A program made the position numbers and the translations under genes. A stretch of DNA of 64,000 nt from Bin87 sp026710825 (GTDB lineage: Bacteria > Chloroflexota > Dehalococcoidia > Lucifugimonadales > UBA3495): positions 2,170,001-2,234,000 of the forward strand of contig OZ247427.1 in the NCBI GenBank assembly GCA_965232815.1, in the 5' to 3' direction. Shown here piece after piece: positions 35,775-43,664 of this stretch; the stretch's first letter is position 1; each line of letters begins with the position of its first letter. The notes below the pieces were generated by a model that saw only the letters and a list, made by a program, of their open reading frames with translations, was not told the origin of the DNA and searched no databases.

Positions 35775-37178
35775 ATGGCATCTCAGGACATCGCATTGAT
35801 GGCCCACCTGATGCGCCGTGCCGGTTTCGGGGCATCCCGCGAAGAACTGGAAGAGCGGGCGGCCAAAGGCTACGAAGCCACGGTCGAGGAACTGCTCAAC
35901 CCCGAAAGCCAACCGGCCATTGACCGCTACGAGCTGGTTCGCTTCCAGCCTTGGACCTGGCGCCCGGGCACCATCCAGGGCATGGGTTCAGCCGAATGGC
36001 TCCACTTCATGGTCACCACCAAGCGCCCGCTCGAAGAGAAGATGGCGCTTTTCTGGCATCAGATTTTTGCCACCGGTGTGTCCAAGGTTGACCACTACGA
36101 CGAGATCACGCGCATGGTCGCCCTGTTCCGCGAAAAGGGCATGGGCAATTACAAAGACCTGCTGCTTGAAGTCGCCAAGAACCCGGCGATGATCTATTGG
36201 CTGGACAACTTCGAAAACCACGCCGACGCAGTCAACGAGAACTGGGGCCGCGAGTTGCTGGAGCTGTTCAGCATGGGCGTCGGCACCTACACCGAGGTTG
36301 ACGTTCGCGAAGCCTCCCGCGCCTTCACTGGCTGGACCTTCGAGCCCAAGCTCCCGCGCGGGCCCATCGGCCGCCACGACTGGCAGTTCCAGTACCTGCC
36401 GGAAGATCACGACGACGGCGAGAAGACCTTCCTCGGCGAGTCGGGCAACTTCAACGGCGAAGACATCATCAACATCGTCTGCGAACATCCCGCCACCGCC
36501 ACCTTCGTCGCCCGCCACCTTTACAACTTCTTCGTGGCGGATGAGGCTCAGGTTCCGGCATGGCAGGTGACTCCTCCAAAGGACGAGGACGCCATCGATC
36601 TGCTGGCCGACACCTTCGTGGACTCCGGTTGCGACATGACTGCCGTCCTGCGCGTTCTGTTCAACAGCGACTTCTTCAAGAACGCTCGCTACGCCCGCCT
36701 CAAGAGCCCTGCCGAAGTGGTTGCAGGGACCCTGCGGCTCGTTGGCGGCTTCGACTTCCCCGGGCCCGGCTTGGGCGAAATGGCCCGCCAGCCTACCTAC
36801 ATGGGGCAGGACCTGCTCAACCCGCCCAGCGTGGAAGGCTGGCACACCGGCGTCGAGTGGATCAACAGCGGATCCCTGATGCGCCGCATCAACTTCACCG
36901 CCGACATGGTCAGCGACGTCAACCGCCCCGGCATTCGGTCCATGATCAGCCGCATGCAGGCACAGGGCGACCTCACCCCGCAGGCTATGGTGGACAACTG
37001 CCTCGACCTCATGGGCCCCCTGGACGTTGACGATGCCACCAGGCAGGAATTGGTGACCCACGCCGAGACCGCTGGCACCGTTTCCTGGGCTACGGACTCC
37101 GATGTCAACGCCTCAGAGGAGCGCATCTCCGAAATGCTGCAGCTGATCGTTTCGCTGCGCGACTACCAGTACGCCTGA
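35775..37178 (+). CDS. DUF1800 family protein
   Basis: 467 residues of the DUF1800 family, found next to DUF1501 proteins in many bacteria. AHLMRRAGFGASREELEERA is the typical N-terminal motif, WHQIFATGVSKV and NWGRELLELFSMGVGTYTEVDV are core motifs, and the C-terminus has EMLQLIVSLRDYQYA. Biochemical function is not established. Unlike many relatives, no Tat or Sec signal is seen: the protein starts almost directly with the domain. First gene of a three-gene unit with good promoter and ribosome binding site. Confidence 0.92.
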   Translation: MASQDIALMAHLMRRAGFGASREELEERAAKGYEATVEELLNPESQPAIDRYELVRFQPWTWRPGTIQGMGSAEWLHFMVTTKRPLEEKMALFWHQIFATGVSKVDHYDEITRMVALFREKGMGNYKDLLLEVAKNPAMIYWLDNFENHADAVNENWGRELLELFSMGVGTYTEVDVREASRAFTGWTFEPKLPRGPIGRHDWQFQYLPEDHDDGEKTFLGESGNFNGEDIINIVCEHPATATFVARHLYNFFVADEAQVPAWQVTPPKDEDAIDLLADTFVDSGCDMTAVLRVLFNSDFFKNARYARLKSPAEVVAGTLRLVGGFDFPGPGLGEMARQPTYMGQDLLNPPSVEGWHTGVEWINSGSLMRRINFTADMVSDVNRPGIRSMISRMQAQGDLTPQAMVDNCLDLMGPLDVDDATRQELVTHAETAGTVSWATDSDVNASEERISEMLQLIVSLRDYQYA

Positions 37179-37269
37179 CGACCTCAGCGCGGCGTAGCCA
37201 CCACGCCATCGCCGCGCTCACCGTCTCGGAATCCGCGCACGCGGAACGATACTTACAGGAGCAAGCAAC

Positions 37270-38397
37270 ATGACCTCTACGAAGAAAGACCCGGTTCTCG
37301 TAGTCCTGCAGCTCAGCGGCGGCAACGACTACATGAACACCGTCATCCCCCACGCTGAGCCGCTGTACCGTGAAAAGCGGCCCGTGGTTGGCGTGCCCGA
37401 TGAGCGCATCCTCAAGCTGAACGATAGCATCGGTCTCCACCCCGAACTGGCGCCTCTGCGCCGATTCTGGGACTCTGGCGACATGGCTATCATCCACGGC
37501 GTCGGATATGCCAACAGCCCGCGCAGCCATTTCCGCAGCATGGACATCTGGCACACTTGCGAGCCCGACACGCTGGGCACCGAGGGCTGGCTGGGTCGCG
37601 TTACCCGCGACATCGACCCCCACAAGGAAAATGTCGTAACTGCGGTCAGCTTCGGCCCGAGCCTGCCCCGCGCCCTGGCTCTCTCCGGCGTCCCCGTCGC
37701 GTGCGTGGATGACCTGGAAAACTTCGGCATGCTGACCAGCATCCAGGAAGAGATGCAGCGGGAAAAGATCATCGACCGCTTCTCGCGCCTCTACTCCCCC
37801 ACCATCGGCAGCGGCTTCGTCATGGACTACCTGGGCCAGACCGGTTTGGACGGCCTCAAGGCTGCCGACATCCTCAAGGTGGCGCCTGAGCAGTACAGCA
37901 GCTCTGTCGAGTACCCCGACACTCCCATCGCCCGGAAGCTCAAGGGAATCTCCCAGGTGCACCAGGCCGGACTGGGCAGCCGGGTCCTCTACTGCGACCA
38001 TGGCAGCTTCGACAGCCACTCCAACCAGGTTGGCATGCACGATGGGCTGTGGCGCGATGTCTCCGCCGGCGTGTCCAGTTTCTTTGACGACCTGCGGGAA
38101 AACGATGCCGCCGACAACGTCATCCTGATGATGTTCTCCGAGTTCGGCCGCCGCGTCCACGACAACGGCAGCGGAACCGACCACGGTGCCGCCGGACTGG
38201 TTCTCGTCATGGGCGACCCGATCAAGGGCGGAGAGTACGGTGAATACCCGTCCTCCAAGCCTGAGGACCTGGAACAGGGCGACCTCGTACCCGGCACCGA
38301 CTTCCGCGGCGTCTACTCCACCATCCTGGAAGATTGGATGGGCCTGGACGCCAACCCCATCGTCGGTGGACAGTTCGAAAAGTTGGCCTTCGTCTAA
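37270..38397 (+). CDS. DUF1501 family protein (alkaline-phosphatase-like fold)
   Basis: 375 residues. LVVLQLSGGNDYMNTVIPHAEPLY opens the family domain; SPRSHFRSMDIWHT, DHGSFDSHSNQ and SEFGRRVHDNGSGTDHGAAG are its conserved metal-site-like stretches. Related to the sulfatase/phosphatase superfamily; activity unproven. The Tat signal common in this family is missing, so a cytoplasmic location is inferred for both this and the DUF1800 partner. It begins 91 bases after the DUF1800 stop, behind CAGGAGCAAGCAAC. Confidence 0.92.
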   Translation: MTSTKKDPVLVVLQLSGGNDYMNTVIPHAEPLYREKRPVVGVPDERILKLNDSIGLHPELAPLRRFWDSGDMAIIHGVGYANSPRSHFRSMDIWHTCEPDTLGTEGWLGRVTRDIDPHKENVVTAVSFGPSLPRALALSGVPVACVDDLENFGMLTSIQEEMQREKIIDRFSRLYSPTIGSGFVMDYLGQTGLDGLKAADILKVAPEQYSSSVEYPDTPIARKLKGISQVHQAGLGSRVLYCDHGSFDSHSNQVGMHDGLWRDVSAGVSSFFDDLRENDAADNVILMMFSEFGRRVHDNGSGTDHGAAGLVLVMGDPIKGGEYGEYPSSKPEDLEQGDLVPGTDFRGVYSTILEDWMGLDANPIVGGQFEKLAFV

Positions 38398-38517
38398 AGG
38401 CGCAAGGGTTCCGGTCTCCGGGACGCGCCGACGGGCAGCAAAGGCCGGGGCCGGCGGGTGCGAATCTGCTGGCCCCGAACATTTGAGACAACACACTAGC
38501 AGCAAGCAGGTAAAACT

Positions 38518-39579
38518 ATGCTTACGCAGATCGCAAAGGGTCGCGTGTACGACTACAGCCATTCGGTCGGACGCGGCGCCGCCTCCGGAATGGGTTTCAG
38601 CCAACCCACTTCAATGGCTTTTGAGGGCAACACGGTATACGTGCTGAACCGGGGCATCGAAGGCATCTCCAACGTGCCGTGGAACAAGCTGGCTTATGGC
38701 GCCCGTGTCAGTATCATCGATTTGGGCGAAAACCCCGGCGACGAAGAGTTCACCGGCGAGTTCGGGAAGTATGGGGACCGCGACGGCGAGTTCATCTGGC
38801 CCTCCGGCATGGTGCTCGCCCCCAACGGCCATCTCTACATCGCTGACGAATGGCTCAACGAAGTCTCGGAGTTCGACAAGGGCGGCACGTTCATCAACAA
38901 GTGGAGCGCGGTCCCGGACGACGGCAAGGAACACGCCACCTCCAGCCTGGCGGTCGACGCTGACGGAAATATCTACTGCACCGATGGTCGCAGCCACCAG
39001 GTCCGCAAGTTCACCGGCGAAGGCAAATTGATCACCAGTTGGGGATCTTTGGGCGACGGCAACGGAGAGTTCAATTCCCCGTGGGGTATCACGGTCGACC
39101 AGAGCGATGGGTCCGTCTACGTGGCCGACCACCGCAATCACCGCGTGCAGAAATTCACCGCGTCCGGCCAGTGGCTGATGCAGTTCGGAGAACCCGGTAC
39201 CAAGCGCGGCCAGATGCACCTCCCGGTGAAGGTCACCATCGATCACCAGGGCGATGTGTACGTCGCGGACTGGAGCGACAACGGCATGCACCCGGGCCGT
39301 GTCCATATATTCGACAAGGAAGGCAACTTCATCATCTCCCTAATCGGCGATGCACAGCAGTTGAGCAAGTGGGCCGACATGACGGTGGTTGCCAACGCCG
39401 ACTATCTGAAGCGGCGCCGTGAGGTTTCCACCACCGAGTCCGAGTGGCGGTTCGCCCTGCCCACCGACCTGCATTTCGACGAAGACAGTGGCCGCCTCGT
39501 GGTGCTGGATGCCCAGCGCAGCCGGCTGCAGATCTACAACAAGATGGACAACTACCTGGTTCCTCAGATGAACCTGTGA
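38518..39579 (+). CDS. NHL-repeat beta-propeller protein
   Basis: 353 residues with about five or six NHL-type repeats: typical units are GEFIWPSGMVLAPNGHLYIA, GNGEFNSPWGITVDQSDGSV and RGQMHLPVKVTIDHQGDVYV, each with a Gly/Asp turn and aromatic strands. No signal peptide is seen. NHL propellers bind proteins, RNA or ligands, or act as lactonases or lyases. Third gene of the DUF1800-DUF1501 unit, 120 bases after DUF1501; a strong terminator follows. A role as an accessory to the two DUF proteins is inferred. Confidence 0.85.
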   Translation: MLTQIAKGRVYDYSHSVGRGAASGMGFSQPTSMAFEGNTVYVLNRGIEGISNVPWNKLAYGARVSIIDLGENPGDEEFTGEFGKYGDRDGEFIWPSGMVLAPNGHLYIADEWLNEVSEFDKGGTFINKWSAVPDDGKEHATSSLAVDADGNIYCTDGRSHQVRKFTGEGKLITSWGSLGDGNGEFNSPWGITVDQSDGSVYVADHRNHRVQKFTASGQWLMQFGEPGTKRGQMHLPVKVTIDHQGDVYVADWSDNGMHPGRVHIFDKEGNFIISLIGDAQQLSKWADMTVVANADYLKRRREVSTTESEWRFALPTDLHFDEDSGRLVVLDAQRSRLQIYNKMDNYLVPQMNL

Positions 39580-39601
39580 TCCATTCTAACGGATAGCACG
39601 T

Positions 39602-39633
39602 GTAGGGGCGAATCAACATTCGCCCCTACTTTT
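39602..39633 (+). terminator. Terminator of the DUF1800-DUF1501-NHL operon
   Basis: A perfect 12-bp stem GTAGGGGCGAAT/ATTCGCCCCTAC with a CAAC loop, followed by TTTT, 22 bases after the stop. Confidence 0.88.
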
Positions 39634-39648
39634 ACCCACGCGGCAGAT

Positions 39649-39975
39649 ATGATTACTCAGGCTCAGGAACCCGAATACGTCCAACTGGCGGAGGCGTCCC
39701 CTGCCATGCTGTGCCGCGACGCGCCCCCTGAAATTCTGGAAGCGTGCGCCCTCGACAACGAGCCCACGCCGTTCCTGGAGCAGTTCTTCGAGGCGGGGAT
39801 TCGCGCTCATGCTCGTGCGGCCCACGGGCGTGAACTGCCGCAAATGTACGTGAACAACGCCATACTCGTGCTGTGGTTGCGGGCTTGCCGCCTCTACACC
39901 AACGGTCTCTTGGGCGTTACGGACCCGGACTGGGAGAAGGGATTTTTCTCCAGCGTCGACGTGACACCCAGCTAA
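39649..39975 (+). CDS. Small hypothetical protein
   Basis: 108 residues, acidic, soluble, no domain recognised. It contains LEQFFEAGIRAHARAAHGRELPQMYVNNAILVLWLRACRLY in two halves around a helix-rich centre. The start is an ATG shortly after the previous terminator without a clear ribosome binding site. No overlapping competitor exists. It could be read as a separate small gene of unknown role. Confidence 0.55.
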   Translation: MITQAQEPEYVQLAEASPAMLCRDAPPEILEACALDNEPTPFLEQFFEAGIRAHARAAHGRELPQMYVNNAILVLWLRACRLYTNGLLGVTDPDWEKGFFSSVDVTPS

Positions 39976-40097
39976 ATCGGTTATCTCTCTGGTAGCCTTT
40001 GGCTAGGCCTGATGAATCAGTCGAACCTAATGGAGCGGACTAAAACGTCGTGTAATATTTCGGTTATCCGCTTTTTGGCAGGGACGGAGGATACTTG

Positions 40098-40379
40098 GTG
40101 GATAGCAACAGAGCCAGTCGATCTAGGGAATTTTGGCGGCACAACATTTTGGAGGCAGTGGATGCTCAAGAAGGAGTGGTATCGTTGGGTAGCATTTACG
40201 GTTGGCTTGAAAACAATGCTAACCTCACGGATGCTGAACTAGATGCCAGCCCTTGGGGTGGCCGCCCTTGGTTTCATCACAGTGTCAGATACAATATCAC
40301 GCCCATGGTCCGAGATGGCGCGTTGGTTAGGGTCGGCAGAGGGTTATATCGGTTGCCCGATGACCAACGATTTGTTTGA
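40098..40379 (+). CDS. Small winged-helix-like protein, low GC
   Basis: 93 residues from a GTG with GGAGG seven bases upstream; a TTG at 40095 is also possible. RHNILEAVDAQEGVVSLGSI followed by VRYNITPMVRDGALVRVGRGLYRL looks like the winged-helix domain found at the N-terminus of Mrr-type restriction enzymes. Only that domain is present. The base composition is clearly less GC-rich than the neighbours, which suggests transfer. DNA binding is inferred. Confidence 0.55.
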   Translation: MDSNRASRSREFWRHNILEAVDAQEGVVSLGSIYGWLENNANLTDAELDASPWGGRPWFHHSVRYNITPMVRDGALVRVGRGLYRLPDDQRFV

Positions 40380-40444
40380 TGATGTTATTTGTAAGACGTT
40401 TGCGTAACTGTGTTTGTCGCCGCCCATTGCAGGGATAGTCGATT

Positions 40445-41284
40445 ATGACCGCCTCGCTGGACACCAAAGCGGCCGGCGCTCGGCGTTTTGAAGGCCAGGT
40501 CGCCGTCGTAACCGGCGGCGGTCAGGGTATCGGCGCGGCCACCGCACGCCGTCTCGCCCAGGAAGGCGCATCCATCGTTATCGGCGATATGGTGGAGGAA
40601 TCATCGGAGCGGGTGCGCGCCGCCATCCGCGAGTTCGGCGGTTCGTGCGAAATCTCCCTCGGGGATCTTTCGCGTTGGGAAAATGCCGAGGCATTGATGG
40701 CCGCAGCCCACGACGCCTATGGCAGGATCGACGTTCTCGCCAACATCGCCGGCGGCACCATTTGGTTCCAGTCGTTCCAGTACTACACGCCTGACCAGAT
40801 CCAGGCGGAGATCGACCGCAGTTTCTGGACCGCGATGTGGTGCTGCCGCGCCGTTCTGCCCTACATGATCGACCAGGGTTCAGGCTCTATCGTCAACATC
40901 GCCACCCACGCGGTCACGGGGCGTTTCCGGGTGCCATACGCCGCCGCCAAGGCCGCGCAAATCGGCCTCACCACATCGTTGGCCCGGGAGGTAGCCCACC
41001 TTGGCATACGCGTCAACTGCGTCGCTCCCAGCGGGACAGCAGCGGACGACCGCATCACGCCGCGGGACCACGGCGTCGACGTTATCCCACCGGAACTGCC
41101 CGCCAGCGAACGGGCCGATCAGGAAGAATATCGCTCCGCCACGCGCAACTCGGAAATCCCCATGGGCCGCCGTGGCGAGGCCGACGAGCAGGCCTCGGCC
41201 ATCGCATTCCTGGCATCCCACGACGCCTCTTACGTCACCGGACAGGTGCTGGCGGCAGGCGGCGGCCAGCCGTACCCGTTCTAG
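40445..41284 (+). CDS. Short-chain dehydrogenase, BenD-like (cis-diol dehydrogenase type)
   Basis: NAD(P)-dependent oxidoreductase (279 aa). The nucleotide-binding TGGGQGIG is near residue 24, and YAAAK carries the catalytic Tyr and Lys. GGTIWFQSF, WCCRAVLPYM and GRFRVPYAAAK resemble BenD, the dihydrodiol dehydrogenase of benzoate degradation, closely. The catalytic serine position appears to hold threonine (NIATHAVTG). A Rieske oxygenase gene follows 125 bases downstream, fitting oxygenase plus cis-diol dehydrogenase chemistry. The substrate is unknown. Confidence 0.87.
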   Translation: MTASLDTKAAGARRFEGQVAVVTGGGQGIGAATARRLAQEGASIVIGDMVEESSERVRAAIREFGGSCEISLGDLSRWENAEALMAAAHDAYGRIDVLANIAGGTIWFQSFQYYTPDQIQAEIDRSFWTAMWCCRAVLPYMIDQGSGSIVNIATHAVTGRFRVPYAAAKAAQIGLTTSLAREVAHLGIRVNCVAPSGTAADDRITPRDHGVDVIPPELPASERADQEEYRSATRNSEIPMGRRGEADEQASAIAFLASHDASYVTGQVLAAGGGQPYPF

Positions 41285-41361
41285 CCGCGATCCACCTGGC
41301 GCTCCCCCGGTGCGGGAAGCGACTGCGCCGAGCACCGTGCGCTCCGTTTCCTTGACCATTC

Positions 41362-41370
41362 TGCTAATAT
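41362..41370 (+). promoter_or_regulatory. Extended -10 promoter before the Rieske oxygenase
   Basis: TGC followed by TAATAT, about 40 bases before the start codon. TTGACC at 41352 is too close to be its -35. Confidence 0.4.
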
Positions 41371-41409
41371 GGCGGAAATCCACCATGTTTCGAAACGGGG
41401 GCAGCGATT

Positions 41410-42858
41410 ATGGGACTCAAACGCCTTCTGCTAAAACCGCTTTCCGGCTATCCCGGTGGCTACAAGAAAATGCGCCGGGGAACCCAGGGTTTCGACTCGA
41501 CACCACCTTTCAAGGTCCCTGACAATCCCAGGGACCGGCGCAGCCGCATTCCTCCGACCGGTTTCAAAGAATATTGGTATCCGGCCCCGCCGGAGAAGGA
41601 CGTCAAGAAAGGCGAGCCCGCGATGTTGCGGATGCTGGGAAGCGACGTGGTCTTCTTCAAGGACAAGCAGGGTGAGGTTCAGGCCTTGCTGGACTGGTGC
41701 CCGCATCGTGCGGTTTATCTCTCCATGGGCCGCTGTTATTTCGAAGGGTTCCTGACCTGTCCGTACCACGGCGCCACCTTTGACGGTGATGGCAACTGTG
41801 TCGCATTCCTCACTGAGGGCCCCGACTCCAAGATGGTCGGTGCGCCCGGCATGAAGGCCAGGAAGTTTCCCACCGTGACGCTCAAGGGAATGGTTTTCGT
41901 CTGGATGGGCGAGGGTGAACCCGTGGAGCCGGAGGAAGACATTCCTCCCGAAATGTTCGAAGAGCACAATATCTGTCGTCCGTCATTCGACATGTTCGAC
42001 TGCAACTGGGTGCTCGTCCTTGAGAACACCATGGACGCCCACAATGCCTTTATGGTTCACCGGAATGCTCTGCGCATCCTGGGCAGTCGGGTTGGCGGGC
42101 GGCCCCGGACCCCTTTGGGATACCGGGTCAACCTCGTCAACAACAAGAACGTTCACTACCGGCCGGGGAGTGGGAAGTCCTCCGTGGAGAAGTATTATTA
42201 CGATGAGGACGGTAACATCCCCTACCAGATGTACTACCCCGGCGTGGATGGCGTCTGGCCCCTGCACCGTTGGCGTCTCCTCTGGACGTGGTACTTCGAT
42301 TGGAAGGCCCGGCGCAAAGGGCAGGACCCCAACTACCGTCGAGCCACGGGCGCCAACACACCCGACCTGAATGAATGGAACGGCACCCGCCTGCCCGGGA
42401 TGTCGCGCACCGGCGGCAACAACCGGTACTTCCGCAGCACACGCTGGCCCGTGCCCGTTGAGGACAATCTCACCCGCATGGTGTACCTCAACGTGGAACG
42501 CTACGAAACACGCCCCGGATTCTTCCGCCGTTTGGTCCGCGGAGCCACTTGGCCCTACCGCAACTGGGAGCTCAATTTCAACTTCCGGAACCAGGACTAC
42601 GACGCCGAGAAATACACCCAGTACGACATGCCCGAGTACCTGTCATCCACCGATTCGGTTGTCGTGGGCATGCGCCGGCTCTTCGCAGACCACAACCGCG
42701 ATGTGATCCGCCAGCGCGAGCGCGAGGAGGTCCTCCCCGAGGTCATCGAAGAGAGCGAAGCCGAACGCATGGTGCGGGAAGGTGACCTCAAGGTAGCATC
42801 GACGACCGAGGCATTCGATGCTGACCGACTGGAGCAGGAGCTGATGCGCCGCGTCTAA
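41410..42858 (+). CDS. Rieske non-heme iron oxygenase, large subunit type
   Basis: 482 residues. The Rieske cluster ligands are C97, H99, C117 and H120 (CPHR...CPYHG). The mononuclear iron site is marked by ENTMDAHNAFMVHRN with H211 and H217. The N-terminal 50 residues are basic, and the C-terminus has a long Glu/Arg-rich extension (about 435-482). Architecture is that of aromatic-ring oxygenases and of the pheophorbide/vanillate-type monooxygenases. No ferredoxin or reductase is adjacent, so electrons must come from elsewhere. The start is ATG at 41410. Confidence 0.93.
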   Translation: MGLKRLLLKPLSGYPGGYKKMRRGTQGFDSTPPFKVPDNPRDRRSRIPPTGFKEYWYPAPPEKDVKKGEPAMLRMLGSDVVFFKDKQGEVQALLDWCPHRAVYLSMGRCYFEGFLTCPYHGATFDGDGNCVAFLTEGPDSKMVGAPGMKARKFPTVTLKGMVFVWMGEGEPVEPEEDIPPEMFEEHNICRPSFDMFDCNWVLVLENTMDAHNAFMVHRNALRILGSRVGGRPRTPLGYRVNLVNNKNVHYRPGSGKSSVEKYYYDEDGNIPYQMYYPGVDGVWPLHRWRLLWTWYFDWKARRKGQDPNYRRATGANTPDLNEWNGTRLPGMSRTGGNNRYFRSTRWPVPVEDNLTRMVYLNVERYETRPGFFRRLVRGATWPYRNWELNFNFRNQDYDAEKYTQYDMPEYLSSTDSVVVGMRRLFADHNRDVIRQREREEVLPEVIEESEAERMVREGDLKVASTTEAFDADRLEQELMRRV

Positions 42859-42878
42859 CCGTCCTCGCCGTCAGGTAA

Positions 42879-42922
42879 TTCGGGGCAGCGTTACCGCGTT
42901 GATGCGCGGTCGTTGCCCCGAT
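42879..42922 (+). terminator. Terminator of the Rieske gene
   Basis: CGGGGCA/TGCCCCG outer stem and ACCGCG/CGCGGT inner stem with an internal loop, about 20 bases after the stop and followed by ATTCATTT. Confidence 0.65.
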
Positions 42923-43532
42923 TCATTTGTGAGAACGCGAAAAACTTCGGCGTGGGTGTGACATTCCCTCGTTGCCGCGTGTTGCCATCGATCCCTATAC
43001 TGGATTCATCAGGCGAACAATTGTTTATCACCACGACAAAATCCATGCCAGGGTTTCGGGCCTAGCGGCCACCCAGTCAGCAAAAATCGCATAAAAGGGT
43101 TCCTGTCTGCTAACGTCTGCTTAGCGCATCAGCAGCGTGGCCGTCAGTACCCCAGCGTCAGCCACAGCGTTCCGTGCTGTGTGGCGGGCCGTCTGTAGAG
43201 GCGAGCCAGCCATGTGGGCCACGGTAAATACCGAGCAAAACTACCATGCGTACCAAAACGGCCGCGTGCTGACAACGGCCCGCTCGCAAGAGTCCGCCAC
43301 CGGCGGGAAACCCTGGCAAAAGCAAATCAAACCGTTCGCCACTCCATCGCCTGATTCGCCACTCCATTCGCCTGAAAGGAGCCAGACCGGAAACATCACA
43401 GATCAGAGAGATAAGGGCGGCATTCCTGCCTGATATGCCGCCGTTCCTAAACCGCGCACGTGATTACCTGGAGGTGTCGCCAAAGCTTGTCGTGCTTGTC
43501 GTTGCACTGGAGATTCGGAACCCGGGTCTCCT
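42923..43532. other. Intergenic region without a recognised gene
   Basis: About 600 bases. Open frames on either strand have unlike-protein composition. On the minus strand near 43180-43120 a short stretch reads HTARNAVADAGVLTATLLMR then stop, faintly like the C-terminus of a DnaQ-type exonuclease, and could be a decayed remnant. No integrase or attachment repeat is seen beside the tRNA gene. Confidence 0.4.
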
Positions 43533-43541
43533 TGCTATACT
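43533..43541 (+). promoter_or_regulatory. Extended -10 promoter of tRNA-Ser
   Basis: TGC followed by TATACT, 26 bases before the tRNA 5' end. The same 9 bases occur before the GYD gene (7247-7255). Confidence 0.5.
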
Positions 43542-43567
43542 GTATGCGGCCGTCGATCGGCCGACGC

Positions 43568-43655
43568 GGAGGGATGGCAGAGTGGACGAATGCACCGGTC
43601 TTGAAAACCGGCAGGGTTAATACCCTCGTGGGTTCGAATCCCACTCCCTCCGCCA
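43568..43655 (+). tRNA. tRNA-Ser (anticodon UGA)
   Basis: Acceptor arm GGAGGGA (43568-43574) pairs with TCCCTCC (43645-43651), discriminator G, and CCA (43653-43655) is encoded. The anticodon arm CCGGT-CTTGAAA-ACCGG gives TGA. A long variable arm (GGGTTAATACCC) and GGTTCGAATCC T-arm confirm a class II serine tRNA. It decodes UCA and related codons. Confidence 0.97.
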
Positions 43656-43664
43656 CAGCGCTCC

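Noticed and set aside
43120..43200. C-terminal fragment of a DnaQ-type exonuclease on the minus strand
   Set aside because: Only about 20 residues look similar; too short to claim a pseudogene.
43568..43655. Integration site at tRNA-Ser
   Set aside because: No integrase gene and no direct repeat of the tRNA 3' end were seen nearby.
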